A stretch of DNA of 64,000 nt, taken from contig NC_021686.1 of the NCBI RefSeq assembly GCF_000247815.1, positions 4,034,060 through 4,098,059 of the forward strand, in the 5' to 3' direction. Position 1 is the stretch's first letter; every line of letters starts with the position of its first letter. The notes under the pieces were generated by a model. It did no database searches and was not told the DNA's origin. It was given only the letters and a program-made list of their open reading frames with translations. This document shows positions 1-12,349 of the stretch, piece by piece. Origin of the DNA: Ficedula albicollis (Eukaryota > Chordata > Aves > Passeriformes > Muscicapidae). The translations under genes were made by a program, and so were the position numbers.

Positions 1-303
1 TACATGTAATTACCTATATATGTATATAAGGGGTCATTTCACAGAAATAAAAGAAGCCTGTTGCAGTACATTTCAGCTGTCTTGTATTACCAAAGTTAAA
101 TGAAAAAGGTTAAATGTTCTCTGCAGCTGATTAACTGTTGTTAAAAATGAAAAGGATTTAATTACTCAGGGTTTTATATTAATGTTTAATAGACAGTCTT
201 TCACCTGAATACCATTTTACACTTAGGACAGAACTCTGTCTCAGTTTGCATTGCCTCTGCTGGTAAACTTAGTTGATCAAGAACATTCAGATAAGTTTTT
301 TTT
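1..303. other. Unique AT-rich noncoding DNA
   Basis: I see no gene, repeat unit or splice-bounded open frame here. The sequence is AT-rich with short poly-T runs at its right end, leading into the duplicated segment that follows. Confidence 0.6.
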
Positions 304-465
304 TTTATAAAACTCTCTGGTTTCCTCCCAAATTTTGCTTTATTTTGGTAGGTTTGGGGTTTTTTGTTTTTTTTTTTTTTTTTCTTTATAAAACTCTCTG
401 GTTTCCTCCCAAATTTTGCTTTATTTTGGTAGGTTTGGGGTTTTTTGTTTTTTTTTTTTTTTGGC
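304..465. repeat. 81-bp segment tandemly duplicated (2 copies)
   Basis: A unit beginning TTTATAAAACTCTCTGG and ending in a long T-run occurs twice in direct tandem with a period of 81 bases. The copies match except for T-run length, so the duplication is recent, or it is a join artefact. The T-run at the unit boundary gives the microhomology expected for replication slippage. Confidence 0.9.
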
Positions 466-1442
466 CCCCAGAGTTCCAGCCTCCTCCATCTCCTCCTTTA
501 CTTCTTTCCTGCCTACTTGTGTTCCCCAAGAAAACTTCTCTGTGCCAGCTCTTGGCACGGCCATGTCTCTGCGGAGGTTCACGGGGAGTTTTGTTTTCCA
601 GCTTCTGAACAGTGATCAAAGCTGTCACATCAGTCAGTTTTATTTCATCCATGTGAAATTTCTTCCTTACTCTCAACAATTCTTTTATCTTTGTTGCAGC
701 TCCAAAAGTCAGATTCACTTTATGAATATGCATAAAGTTTGTGTTTGGCTGTTCCCTTCTAGCAAGACCGTTCTTCATCCGCCTTTAAAGCCCTCCAGAA
801 GTTTGGAAGTCAGGGGAAGTTTGAAGTTATTCTATCCAGAGGATGAAGGGTCCTGCATCTCTCTGCAGCACAGGGATGTTGGTGGCTGGCTGAAGAGTTT
901 TCTTTACCTTCTGCTATTCTTGAAGCTGCTGCTCAGGGGTTTCCTCCCCTCAGTGCCTCCACAGAGTCAGGGCACTCTTCAAGCTGTGTGTTTCTGTGGT
1001 TTCTCTTTATCTCTGCTTTGCTTAAAAAGTTATGCTTTTTATTCTTGTTTAGCTATCTGGGTCTTCAAAAACCATTTTAATGTCATTCTCACCACCACAC
1101 AGAATACCAAGTCTAGTTTTAGTATTGCTCAATTAGATTATTTTTGGCTGTTTTTTGAATTCTACTGAAATGGAGGTTTAATACAGCGCCAAAAATTATG
1201 TTTATCAGCAACTTGTTTTTATTTACAAAATAAGGAGTTGGAACTTCAAGCATTTTGATTCCATAATATTGAAAGCTAATCAGTTCTGTTGTGTGTTGAG
1301 TGTGCACGGAAAGAAGAATTTCATTATTTGATGTTTTATCTGCAACTGTACAGCCAGAGGCCAAATATTCAGAAGAAAAGCTTTTTAAAACCAGGTTACT
1401 TTATTAACTCACGGCTAATGCAGGGGTTTGATTAGAGCTAAA
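466..1442. other. Unique sequence with long overlapping open frames on both strands, no supported gene
   Basis: A 250-codon frame on + and a 130-codon frame on - overlap between about 416 and 1168. Neither starts in a convincing context, and the + frame is rich in F, L, S and C, as expected for translated noncoding T-rich DNA. The minus frame, read toward 463, ends in an A-run, which would fit a retroposed transcript. There is no poly(A) signal and I recognise no protein, so I do not call a pseudogene. Confidence 0.45.
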
Positions 1443-1776
1443 TCACAGAATTATGGAATCACAGGATGGTGTGGGTTGGAAGGGACCTTTAGGGTCTCGT
1501 TCCATGGCAGGGACACTTTCCACTATCCCAGGTTGTCCAAGCCCCAATGTCCAGCCTGGCCTGGGACATTTCCAGGGATCCAGGGGCAGCCACAGCTGCT
1601 CTGGGCACCCTGTGCCAGGGCCTGCCCACCCTCCCAGAGAATTTCTTCTCAATATCCCATCCAGCCCTGCCCTCTGGCAGTGGGACACCATTCCCCCATG
1701 CCCTTGTCAGAGGGGCCTCTCCAGCTCTCTCACAGGCACTGGAAAGCTGCTTGATGTTCTCCCCACAGCTTTGTGA
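1443..1776 (-). mobile_element. CR1 LINE, 5'-truncated 3' fragment
   Basis: Read on +, the segment starts with CACAGAATTATGGAATCACA and continues with GGGTTGGAAGGGACC, CAGGGACACTTTCCACTA, TCCAGCCTGGCCTGGGACA, CTCTGGGCACCCTGTGCCAG and GAATTTCTTCTCAATATC. This is the order of landmarks in the reverse complement of the avian CR1 3' region. The element therefore lies on the minus strand with its 3' end at 1443. CR1 is a non-LTR retrotransposon that usually inserts 5'-truncated. Only the 3' untranslated part and the last stretch of the reverse-transcriptase region are left, so it cannot move. Overlapping open frames on both strands here are accidents of its GC-rich sequence. Confidence 0.93.
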
Positions 1777-3767
1777 TAATTTGGATGTTCGGGTTCTGCC
1801 AGAGTCACGTCTATGTGTGTGTGACACCACGTGTGACAGAAAAAGCCATGTGGGGGTTGGAATTGTTGGAACAGAAGGGGAAGGGCAGTGAGGGCTTGCT
1901 TAGGCTGGGTCAGGAGCACTCTGTGTACTGAACCTGTGGATGAAAATTCCAATACTTCCCCATTAATGCGCTGTCCATTGTCATTGCAGGACACCTTCAG
2001 CTTTCTCACATAGTGCATTGAGGTTTGGTGAGTGACACTGCTTTTCTCAGAATATTGCTCCAATCCTTGCCTGCTGAATGCAATCCACAAGCTGTGGGTG
2101 TCAGTCTGGAGGGGGGAAAAAAACGTGTCAGAGCAGCAACATTTGTCTCCTTGACGTTTAAAAAAAAGACAGCTGGGGTAGTGGCTCTCGGTTCAGTTCT
2201 CACTTTTATCCTGCTCTTAAACTTCTGATTAAGGTCATGTAGGACACCTTGTCATCTTTGCACCACTTAGCTTGACTTTTATCTGATGCTGAAGAACTCA
2301 CTAAGTTGTCTTTGAAGAATAATGTTCTGAGGAAAATGGATCTAAATGGATATATTGGGTAAAATAAATTCACCTGCAGGCTTGTGAAAAAGCACTGTAA
2401 ATCTTGCCATGACCCTGTTCACTAAGGAGGTTTGTTGATAGCATTATATTAAATCAGGAGCAGCAGAGGAAGCTATAGAGATATTCAGCAGTAACTGAGG
2501 AGGGAGAATTGCATGGCTTGTGGGATTACAGAATATGGAATTTTGTACTTCCAGGTCATTACTTTGAATTCAAATGCACTCCTGGTAGTAATAAAAATCT
2601 GTTACCAGATGACAGCTCTCCAGTTTCCTGTATGGGATGAGCTGAGGTTTTCTCTCCACCTGGTAATGGGCAGATGCCTGCTGCAGAAGTGTCACAGCTG
2701 ACTCTATCAGCTACTCCTGTTGGCATCTCAGGGGGATGGGCAGCAGATAAAAACCTCATAGCAGAGTCACCTCTTTGACCTTAGACTAGATTCTTCTCTG
2801 GTGTTCAGCAGGGAGCTGTGTGCAGAGAAAAGTTTAAGGGATAATATATCTTCCTCCTTTATACAGCATTGTTGAGCACTGCTGCAATGAACAGGAGGTA
2901 AAAATTGAGGGCAATTTCCAAATTATTGCTCATAAATTAGAGACTGTGTGTTGTTCCTTATTCCTTGAGGCACCAAACAGGGTTTCAACAAGGGAGGCAT
3001 CTGAAAGGAGGTGTAATTAATAAGTATTTTGGCATAGGCTAGCATTACTCTTTCTCCCTTATTCTCTGGGGCTTACCATTGTTGACACCACTGACTAAGG
3101 AAGCTAATTTATTCTGGATGTGTAGGTGTTACAGAATATAGCTGCTTTTGAAGAGAAGATGTAGTGCATTTATCATGTCTGATTTAAAGACAGTCGTCCT
3201 TTGGTGCTTGCAGAAGTAAATTCTGTGACAAGTCCCTGTGACTGCTGTGTGACTCATGAAGTGGGAAGTCCTACAGGAGCTCCCACAAAGTAGTTTTTCT
3301 CTCTTGAAACCAAATCGTCTCTCTTGTGCCTCCTCTGGGGTTTGTTTTGCTCGCAGTGTGAGGGAGTTCCATGTGAAGCTCTCGTTACCACGAGAATAAA
3401 TGCAAAAAAGCAATTTCCTCATGAATCCTGAGGTAGAGGCTGCTGTGAAAATCCTCATCTGTCTCCAGATAACTGTGATTCCTGATAACCCAGGAGGAGG
3501 AGCAGGAGCAGCTCCTGGTGACAGGAGGACTCCAGGGACAAACATCACTGTGCCAACCCATGGGACAGCCCTCGAGGCAGCTCTTGACTTGCTTGGAGGT
3601 GAAACCAGCCACTTGCCATGGCTCACCGTCAAGAAAAGGGAGGGCAGATGTCGTTTCAAGCCCAGCAAACTGATCTTGGTGATTGGAAATAGTTCAGATG
3701 CTGTTTATAAAACACTGTGACAGATTGCACTGGATACAAACCCTCCCTTTTGCAGGAGGCACTGTCA
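1777..3767. other. Unique noncoding DNA
   Basis: No supported gene. A 179-codon minus-strand open frame (3129-3668) looks fortuitous: it has no splice or start context and an unremarkable composition. The segment 2000-2027 lies between CAG and GTGAGT, but two frames are closed and the third is short. Otherwise I see AT-rich DNA with no repeat structure. Confidence 0.5.
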
Positions 3768-3917
3768 GTACAGGGGATTTGAGGATATGTAAAGAAGAGA
3801 AGCCTATATAAAGCCCCCTGCAATTACTAGGAGTTTAAAAGTGTACAGGGGATTTGAGGATATGGAAAGAAGAGAAGCCTATACAAAGCCCCCTGCAATT
3901 ACTAGGAGTTTAAAAGA
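3768..3917. repeat. 75-bp segment tandemly duplicated (2 copies)
   Basis: Two head-to-tail copies begin GTACAGGGGATTTGAGGATA and end GGAGTTTAAAAG. They differ at two positions (TGTAAAG/TGGAAAG and TATATAAAG/TATACAAAG). The substitutions suggest a genuine duplication that has had time to diverge, not an assembly stutter. Confidence 0.92.
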
Positions 3918-5425
3918 GAAACCTTTGTTCACCTTAAATTGAAGTGTATTGCACTTTTTTCTGGATCAGATCTTAATTATGCTTCAGAGAAGTAACTCTA
4001 CTTCTGCCTCTCTTACAGTATAACTGTTACATGCAGCATTTTTGATGAATGCAGTATTGGTAAACAATTATGAAAATTAATTTATAAGCACCATATAGGA
4101 TGTTAATTGAATACACTAAGGTTAGGCAAAATTTCCAGTACTGTGTGATTCTGTGTTTTCTGTTTGGAGTTTTGGTGTTATTATGAGATGTTTTAAATAA
4201 GAATGCTGATAGATTTTTAGCATTGAAACTAACGGGAGCCAATATAATCAGACTTGGCTTGGAGTAGCAATCTCAATGCTGATGAACATGGCAAACATGC
4301 ACAGCTTCCACTTGGGGACAGTTGACACAGATGGCAGAATGGATTTTACCATGTGCTATATGTCTTATTAATTGCTGTGCCCATTACTGTAAGCTCCAGA
4401 GCCTGCTTCTTTGTTCCACGATTGTGGGCAGTTTGTCTGGGGTGTGTTTACTGCAAACTATCAGATTTCTCTTTTTATTTTGTGGCTTCTGTTTCCTTCT
4501 CCTCCCTCTCCCTGCTCTCCTTTCCTCTCCCTGGACTTGTGCATATGTCTTGTTTTGGGCAAGAAGATCAAATCCCACCATTTCAGAGGTGGGTTAGCAT
4601 TCCAAGCAGAGAACAGTTGGAGTGACATTCTAAAAACAGGTGAAGTGTATGTGCAGATTCCTTAGCAATGTTTGTATCCATGGAATATGGACAATTACAC
4701 CTTTGAGTCCGCTCTTTCAGGTTTGCAAAGATTGGGATGACCAGGGATTCTGTGTGATGTGATTCCTTGGGGTGAGATCCTGCAAACCATTAAAACCATT
4801 GTGTGGAATAGCAGATGGACAGAGCTCATTGAAATCCACAAACTGTAAACTCTGGAGGGGCTCTGCCCCTGTTGCTACCAGGTGGGAACCAGACAAAGAA
4901 AGCCTTGAAACTGAGTGAAGCACTGTGTAAATTATTCTGGGTAAAGTGAGGATATTAAACCAAGAAATTATATAGACTGATGGCAACAAATACTGCGTTA
5001 ATTGCTATTTTTTCTGGGTCTGACAGCATTAGAAGCAGCCAGTGGGTAGCACTAGGTAACCACTGGAGAACAGTGTGAGTTAAATGTTTTCTCAGTCCTG
5101 GGCTTGTCCCAAATAGCTGGTGGTCTGTTCTGGGGGATTTGATTAAGTTGTTATTGCCAGTCAACAGTATTGTCCCTTACACCATGGAGCATCTCAACTG
5201 CTGAACCAGTGTCAGGTTTGCTGTGGTAGCAAAAGTGAATTGTAATCAAATCCTCTCTCTTGTGGGACAGAGCTTAACAATGGTTATGGTTGGAGGCTTG
5301 AAATTTAAGTGGGCTGGCTCTCAGGGCTTCCAAGGAGTCAGAGAAGTCCTGGAACTGTGACAATTGCATTAAGACATGAAATCTTTTACAAAACCATAAA
5401 ACCTTTGCGAGCCACGTCCATGGGG
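3918..5425. other. Unique noncoding DNA
   Basis: No supported gene, element or array. Several 60-90 codon open frames on both strands overlap in pyrimidine-rich DNA around 4320-4660 and show no splice-bounded coding structure. Confidence 0.5.
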
Positions 5426-6285
<860 letters not shown>

Positions 6286-6366
6286 TTCACAGAATCACTA
6301 AGGTTGGACAAGACTTCCAGGATCCCAGAGTCCAACCTGTGTCCAATGCCCACCGATTGTTTCACA
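6286..6366 (-). mobile_element. CR1 LINE 3'-terminal remnant
   Basis: On + the segment reads TTCACAGAATCACTAAGGTT, then GGACAAGACTTCCAGGATC and GAGTCCAACCTGTGTCC. This matches the reverse complement of the extreme CR1 3' end. Only about 80 bases remain, so it is a short, diverged insertion. It is weaker than the 1443-1776 copy but shares the same landmarks. Confidence 0.8.
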
Positions 6367-6566
6367 GACATCACATTATTTTGCGTGTTGGTTTTTTCCT
6401 ATTCATGTACCAGGGTTTTTTTTTGGTGTTGTTTTGTTTTTTTAAAGAATCCTTGAGGCTGAAGTAGTTGTAAACCAGGTTTAGAACTATTCTTTTACTC
6501 ATTAAGAAAATGGCTAGAAGGTGTGTGGTGGTTAGCAAATTCTTGAGTTGGCTTATTCCATTTTAC

Positions 6567-6634
6567 ACAGGCTTTTATTGCAACAGCAATAAAAGGGGGG
6601 GGGATACAGGCTTTTATTGCAACAGCAATAAAAG
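6567..6634. repeat. Tandemly duplicated perfect hairpin separated by a G9 run
   Basis: CTTTTATTGC-AACA-GCAATAAAAG forms a perfect 10-bp stem with a 4-base loop. It occurs at 6572-6595 and again at 6611-6634 (period 39), both preceded by ACAGG. Between the copies lies a run of nine Gs (6595-6603). It resembles, in miniature, the long poly-G tracts elsewhere in the window. Confidence 0.93.
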
Positions 6635-7361
6635 CACTGCCTACACATTTTGTTCTTTAATCCCAGGAGAATTGCATGTGTTGTACCAGGTTATACGGTT
6701 TAAATTCTGTTTCCAAGGACTTAAAGTAATGTGATGAATATTAAGGCAATAAGTTACAGACAACCAGGATATTCATGAATTTGTGGGGGGAGGGAGGGGA
6801 GAGTTAATTCAGAAAACTGGTTGAGTTTTGCAATAACACATTTTTTGCTAGTGACTCCAGGAGTGTCTGCTATAGAGACTGGTCTAGCTGTGATTAAATG
6901 GTTTAAAGATGGTCCCATTGAGATTAGAAGTAAAAAATTGATATCTGTCTTGTTACTACTTATTATTTTAATTTTGAGTCATTTCAGAGAAAATATTAAT
7001 TTCTTAGCAAATGTTATTCCAGAGGTGCAGAAAGACTAAATTGTTTCTTTAGCCTCAGAGAGCAGATTTGAATTCCTGGCCTTAACAGGTGCTTCAGAAG
7101 ATTCCCATGTCTCAAGTATGTTTTCCAATATATTTTGAAGGTAAATCTGCCATTGCTCTCCATAGAGAGGAATCTGCTGCACGTGCTGACGTGAGCTGGG
7201 GCTGCTTCCAGGGAAAGGGAAATTATATATTATATAGCAGAATTATATTTCTAATAGAGAATATTATCATAGCAAAGGTCTAACCTAAATATGTGTGATA
7301 TTTGTGTCTTCAATCTACCCATGCTTGCTTAAGGATAATCTCATGTAACAAGGTAAACCTT
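6635..7361. other. Unique AT-rich DNA
   Basis: I see no gene or repeat. Two 60-72 codon plus-strand open frames (6821-7039 and 7089-7283) lack splice or start support. Confidence 0.5.
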
Positions 7362-7463
7362 TCCATTCCTTGATTTTATATCTCTTTTTTTTTTTTTTTA
7401 ATAATGTATTGATCCATTCCTTGATTTTATATCTCTTTTTTTTTTTTTTAATAATGTATTGAT
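7362..7463. repeat. 51-bp segment tandemly duplicated (2 copies)
   Basis: Two copies begin TCCATTCCTTGATTTTATAT, pass through a T-run (15 and 14 Ts) and end AATAATGTATTGA. Apart from T-run length they are identical. Confidence 0.92.
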
Positions 7464-8754
7464 CTGCAAAGCTTTAAAGATGAATATTCGCATTTATTTC
7501 AGTTTTAAAATCCAAACAGTAACAATAGAGAAGTTCAGGTTGTGAGTATCAGGTTTAAAAACATGCAATGGTTTCACTTCAACACTTTCACACGTGGCTT
7601 TCCTATGCACATCCTGGCACAAGAAAATCAAACCAAACATGTGAAAGACAAAACTCAATTTAACTCCAGCTCTGGGCTGCTTGTTGTGATGTATCACATG
7701 ACTTTTAAGCAAGTGTTGTCTTACAAGTTTTCAAAGTGATCCCATCTTGATAAGAAGATTTTTTTTCCTGGAAACAGAGATGTTCTTTTCAATGATTCCT
7801 TTTTCCTATAGCGCTGTGTGAGGGCTTTAGAATTTCTCATTTGCCTCTCAAAGACTTATTTTGCTTAGTCCTCAGTGCAGCACATTAATATTTTCTGAAA
7901 GATATAGATAGAATTCTGTCAAAGCCCTTCATTGTCTTAATTTGAGAGCTGGTGGATTTGATAGATCAGGGACCTTCTCTCATCTGATAGTGGATAGGTG
8001 TGACAAGAGATCAGTAATGATTACCCAGTGGAATTTGATTGAAGGACATTTAATATTGCTTATAAACATGTCATCAATTCTTGGACAATCAGTACCAGTG
8101 GGACTAATAGGAGAAATCAGTCCAGTACAATCACAAGGGTTAAATTCACTGTTGTGGCAGTGGGGCAGTCAGTGGAAGGACGTGCCTGATGACATATTGT
8201 ACACAGGAAAGACAAAGTAATGAAACAGCCATCTCCATCAGAGCAAATTTACTGTTTGTTCATGGAGAGAGATGATTTGTTTGATTAATAATAACTCAGG
8301 GACACAGCTGAGGTGCTGCATACACAGAAGACCTCACAGTGAAGTAATAAGAAAAAGGCATTTTAGAGGAGAGCTGTTTTGGATACAGGGACGTGACAAT
8401 AATTGCCTGCTTAGGAATACAGAATAAATACTTGGAGACCTCTGAGCATGAGTGACTATGATTTACATGCTCCATGTGTCCTAGTAAGCTGCTGATTGCT
8501 GGTGCTTGTATTGCTTTTCAAAAATTTAAATGTTGTTTTAAAAGATGGGAGTTTGAAATCCTAAATCACTTGTGAGTTAGGGTGTTGCTTGGGTTTGGTT
8601 CATTATTTTGTTTGTTTGTTTGTTTTTGTTTTTTAAGATATCATTTATATGATGAAAGAGTGCAGAGGAAGTAGCAAAGTAGCAGATTTGACTTAAATTG
8701 AAGTTCAACATACAGAAATCAGACACAGATTAGGGGCCCTCTTTAAATGAATCA
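7464..8754. other. Unique noncoding DNA
   Basis: No supported gene. A 92-codon plus frame at 7942-8220 has no exon-like boundaries. A short (GTTT)n stretch lies near 8608-8632. Confidence 0.5.
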
Positions 8755-8904
8755 AGAGAACTTAACTTTATAACTGTGCATGTAATGTGGGCTTGCAGTT
8801 TCACTATGCTCCTAAATATGTGGGATAGCCACGAGAATTCCATGGACATTTGAGCTCAGTGTGCCCATTGTCCAGGTGGGATTACAGTGCATTTGTTCAT
8901 CTCT
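8755..8904 (+). repeat. Probable source copy of a dispersed 150-bp local duplication
   Basis: These 150 bases recur at 10862-11011 in the same orientation, 2107 bases downstream, with three mismatches (98% identity). Here the segment is embedded in ordinary unique DNA, whereas the second copy lies between minisatellite and poly-G sequence. That makes this copy the likely original. I recognise no transposon in it. Confidence 0.9.
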
Positions 8905-10763
8905 CTCAGCACTTTCCAAACCCATCCACAGGAATATTATGCAGAGTGAAATAGATTAATTCAGGCAGGCTTTCCCTTTCTTTCAAGAGAAGAGGACGTG
9001 GAGGGTGTTGCTTGTGTTTTGAGATTAGCTGATAACATGTCTAGAAGAGAATAAACAACATGCCCTTGGTCAGCAGGGGCCGTGCTGAGTGTTTCATACT
9101 CTGTGTGATCTCTAATCCAAACTCTAATGGTTTCTTGACCATGCAGACTTGTAGAGTAATTCCTGAAGGATCCTTGGGTATTTCATGGCAGAGAGCTGTG
9201 CTGCTTTCCAGTGCTGACAGAAAGGTTTATCTTTCTCTTTTGTGCTTGTGATGCCAGTTTTCCAGCTGCATTTTCTATAGGGGAACATGCTGCTACATCT
9301 CCAAAGCATTTTCTATAAAAAAGAAGTTCATGGGGTTCTAGAATAATTCCTATGATACAGCAGTGCTGGTTGAGGAACAGCTCCTTCTGGGAAGATGCTT
9401 TGCTGAAATTGGGGTGCTGTGTTCTCATTATTAACCCAAGGTGCATCAATGCAAATAAACTTAAGCCTTGACAGTATTTAAAAGGATTTACAGTGGGCAG
9501 AACAGAAAAAAAATTCAAAAAGGGAAAGGGAAAAAGAAACCTTCCTAATTTGCTCATTCTGAGGCTGGAATGTTATTAAATTGCTGAGCCAATTTAACTG
9601 CAGTTGGGATAAAGAACCTGTTCCCTGAGCTTTCCTTCGCTGCTTGGAACCAATAGGTTTGAGATTAACGGCCCAACCTTGTTTTCAGTACAAAATGTCA
9701 AACTGTTTCTTCCTTTGGTGATTGAATAAACCAATCAAACAAAAAAAATGCTTCATAACTGAAGTTTTTCAGTTTCAAAACTGAAACCACAGCGGAATCT
9801 GTGGCCCTCAGAGGCAAAAAGGAGTGTTCTTTACCCTCTGCAAAAATCATAATCTGGTTTAGAAAATCAGTTGAGAAATTCAGTGATCGTATTTAGGTAT
9901 TCTCCTCAATTCACTTCTGGACTTGGCAATTAGAATTTAATGTGACAAGAATGTATTTACATGCATGCTTTCACACACAGAATGAAAACATCTCCATAAA
10001 TTAAGAATCCTGATAAATCCCACGGTAACCTGACAGAATGGAGGGGAAAAACATTTTTAAAACAATTGTCTAAAAACTGAGGTTTTCAAACTGCCTTTTT
10101 ATTTAGGATACATGATGATATTTACATGAGCTGATTTTGTTGTTGTTGTGTGTTGAAGAAATGATAGAACAAAATTATTTACAGTGTTGCACTCATAAAC
10201 CCAGTCTTTTGTGAGCTTGATATCATCCTGTGATTAATACTAAGCACAAATAATCCTGCAGCTGCAGTTCCATATTACTCCTCCTAGTTGTGCATGGTTT
10301 GTGAGATGTAAGGTTAGATTTACTGTCGGCTGTGCTCACAAGGTTTCCACACCAGTTTTCCCACCCCTCTCCTGAGGTGCCTTTTTTCTGTGCTTGGCTG
10401 TCAGGTTTGTGAAGAGAATTGTAGTACCAAGGAAAAAAACATTGCACTGAGGAGGTGTTTTTGTGAAGGCTGCATCTTGAAGGCCTGGCACGTGTACTGG
10501 GTAGGTCAGGGAAGCAAACCACCTTTTCTGATGCTCTGACAGGTCTTTCTTGGGTTTATGTTTGTTTTTTGGGCACGTGGTGGCCGTGTATTAAAGGCAG
10601 CATGGGCTGCTGTTATTGCCATCACATTTCCTGGGTGCAGCTGCTTGGCTTTTCTCAGCTGCTCTGGGGGTCCCTGCCAGGCTCTGGCAGTAGGGGGAAC
10701 CTCAGCTGGGCTGGGGACGCCTTGGGGACACACTCTGTACTCCAGAAAGGATGGGCAGGGTCC
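8905..10763. other. Unique noncoding DNA, becoming GC-richer toward the right
   Basis: No gene is supported. Open frames of 60-124 codons near 9060-9560 and 10220-10770 overlap on opposite strands, which is typical of noncoding DNA of moderate GC. The last 150 bases lead into the minisatellite. Confidence 0.5.
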
Positions 10764-10860
10764 CTGCATGGAGCTCCAGGCTGGAGCTGTGCCCTCCAGG
10801 AGCTGAGGGTGTGCAGAGCCAGGCTGGAGCTGTGGCTGTGCAGAGCCAGGCTGGAGCTGG
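10764..10860. repeat. Left remnant of the 27-bp minisatellite
   Basis: Diverged units containing CCAGGCTGGAGCTGTG and CTCCAGGAGCTG belong to the array that resumes at 11571. The order 'variant unit then canonical unit' seen here is repeated just right of the poly-G tract. The array therefore appears to have been split or copied across 10862-11568. Confidence 0.88.
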
Positions 10861-10861
10861 T

Positions 10862-11011
10862 AGAGAACTTAACTTTATAACTGTGCATGTAATGTGGGTT
10901 TGCAGTTTCACTATGCTCCTAAATATGGGGGATAGCTACGAGAATTCCATGGACATTTGAGCTCAGTGTGCCCATTGTCCAGGTGGGATTACAGTGCATT
11001 TGTTCATCTCT
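10862..11011 (+). repeat. Second copy of the 150-bp dispersed duplication, inside the minisatellite
   Basis: This matches 8755-8904 at 147 of 150 positions. It starts immediately after a minisatellite unit and stops four bases before the poly-G tract. There are no inverted terminal repeats, no poly-A tail and no obvious target-site duplication. Template switching or a misassembly is therefore more likely than transposition. Confidence 0.9.
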
Positions 11012-11014
11012 GCA

Positions 11015-11569
<555 letters not shown>

Positions 11570-11570
11570 C

Positions 11571-12349
11571 CATGAGCTGTGGCTGTGGAGAGCCAGGCTG
11601 GAGCTGTGCCCTCCAGGAGCTGTGGCTGTGCAGAGCCAGGCTGGAGCTGTGGCTGTGCAGAGCCAGGCTGGAGCTGTGGCTGTGCAGAGCCAGGCTGGAG
11701 CTGTGGCTGTGCAGAGCCAGGCTGGAGCTGTGGCTGTGCAGAGCCAGGCTGGAGCTGTGGCTGTGCAGAGCCAGGCTGGAGCTGTGGCTGTGCAGAGCCA
11801 GGCTGGAGCTGTGGCTGTGCAGAGCCAGGCTGGAGCTGTGGCTGTGCAGAGCCAGGCTGGAGCTGTGGCTGTGCAGAGCCAGGCTGGAGCTGTGGCTGTG
11901 CAGAGCCAGGCTGGAGCTGTGGCTGTGCAGAGCCAGGCTGGAGCTGTGGCTGTGCAGAGCCAGGCTGGAGCTGTGGCTGTGCAGAGCCAGGCTGGAGCTG
12001 TGGCTGTGCAGAGCCAGGCTGGAGCTGTGGCTGTGCAGAGCCAGGCTGGAGCTGTGGCTGTGCAGAGCCAGGCTGGAGCTGTGGCTGTGCAGAGCCAGGC
12101 TGGAGCTGTGGCTGTGCAGAGCCAGGCTGGAGCTGTGGCTGTGCAGAGCCAGGCTGGAGCTGTGGCTGTGCAGAGCCAGGCTGGAGCTGTGGCTGTGCAG
12201 AGCCAGGCTGGAGCTGTGGCTGTGCAGAGCCAGGCTGGAGCTGTGGCTGTGCAGAGCCAGGCTGGAGCTGTGGCTGTGCAGAGCCAGGCTGGAGCTGTGG
12301 CTGTGCAGAGCCAGGCTGGAGCTGTGGCTGTGCAGAGCCAGGCTGGAGC
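11571..12349. repeat. 27-bp minisatellite, about 29 copies
   Basis: The unit is GAGCTGTGGCTGTGCAGAGC followed by CAGGCTG. All but the first few copies appear identical. Because 27 is a multiple of three, every frame stays open and yields repeating nonapeptides (for example ELWLCRARL). These are not proteins. The high homogeneity indicates recent expansion or homogenisation. The leftmost units carry GGAGAGCC and CCCTCCAGG variants shared with 10764-10860. Confidence 0.97.

Noticed and set aside
463..1000. Possible retroposed pseudogene on the minus strand ending in an A-run
   Set aside because: The A-run belongs to the 81-bp duplicated unit. There is no poly(A) signal, target-site duplication or recognisable parent protein.
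3129..3668. 179-codon minus-strand open frame
   Set aside because: No start context, domain or splice boundary. A frame of this length can arise by chance in moderately GC-rich DNA.
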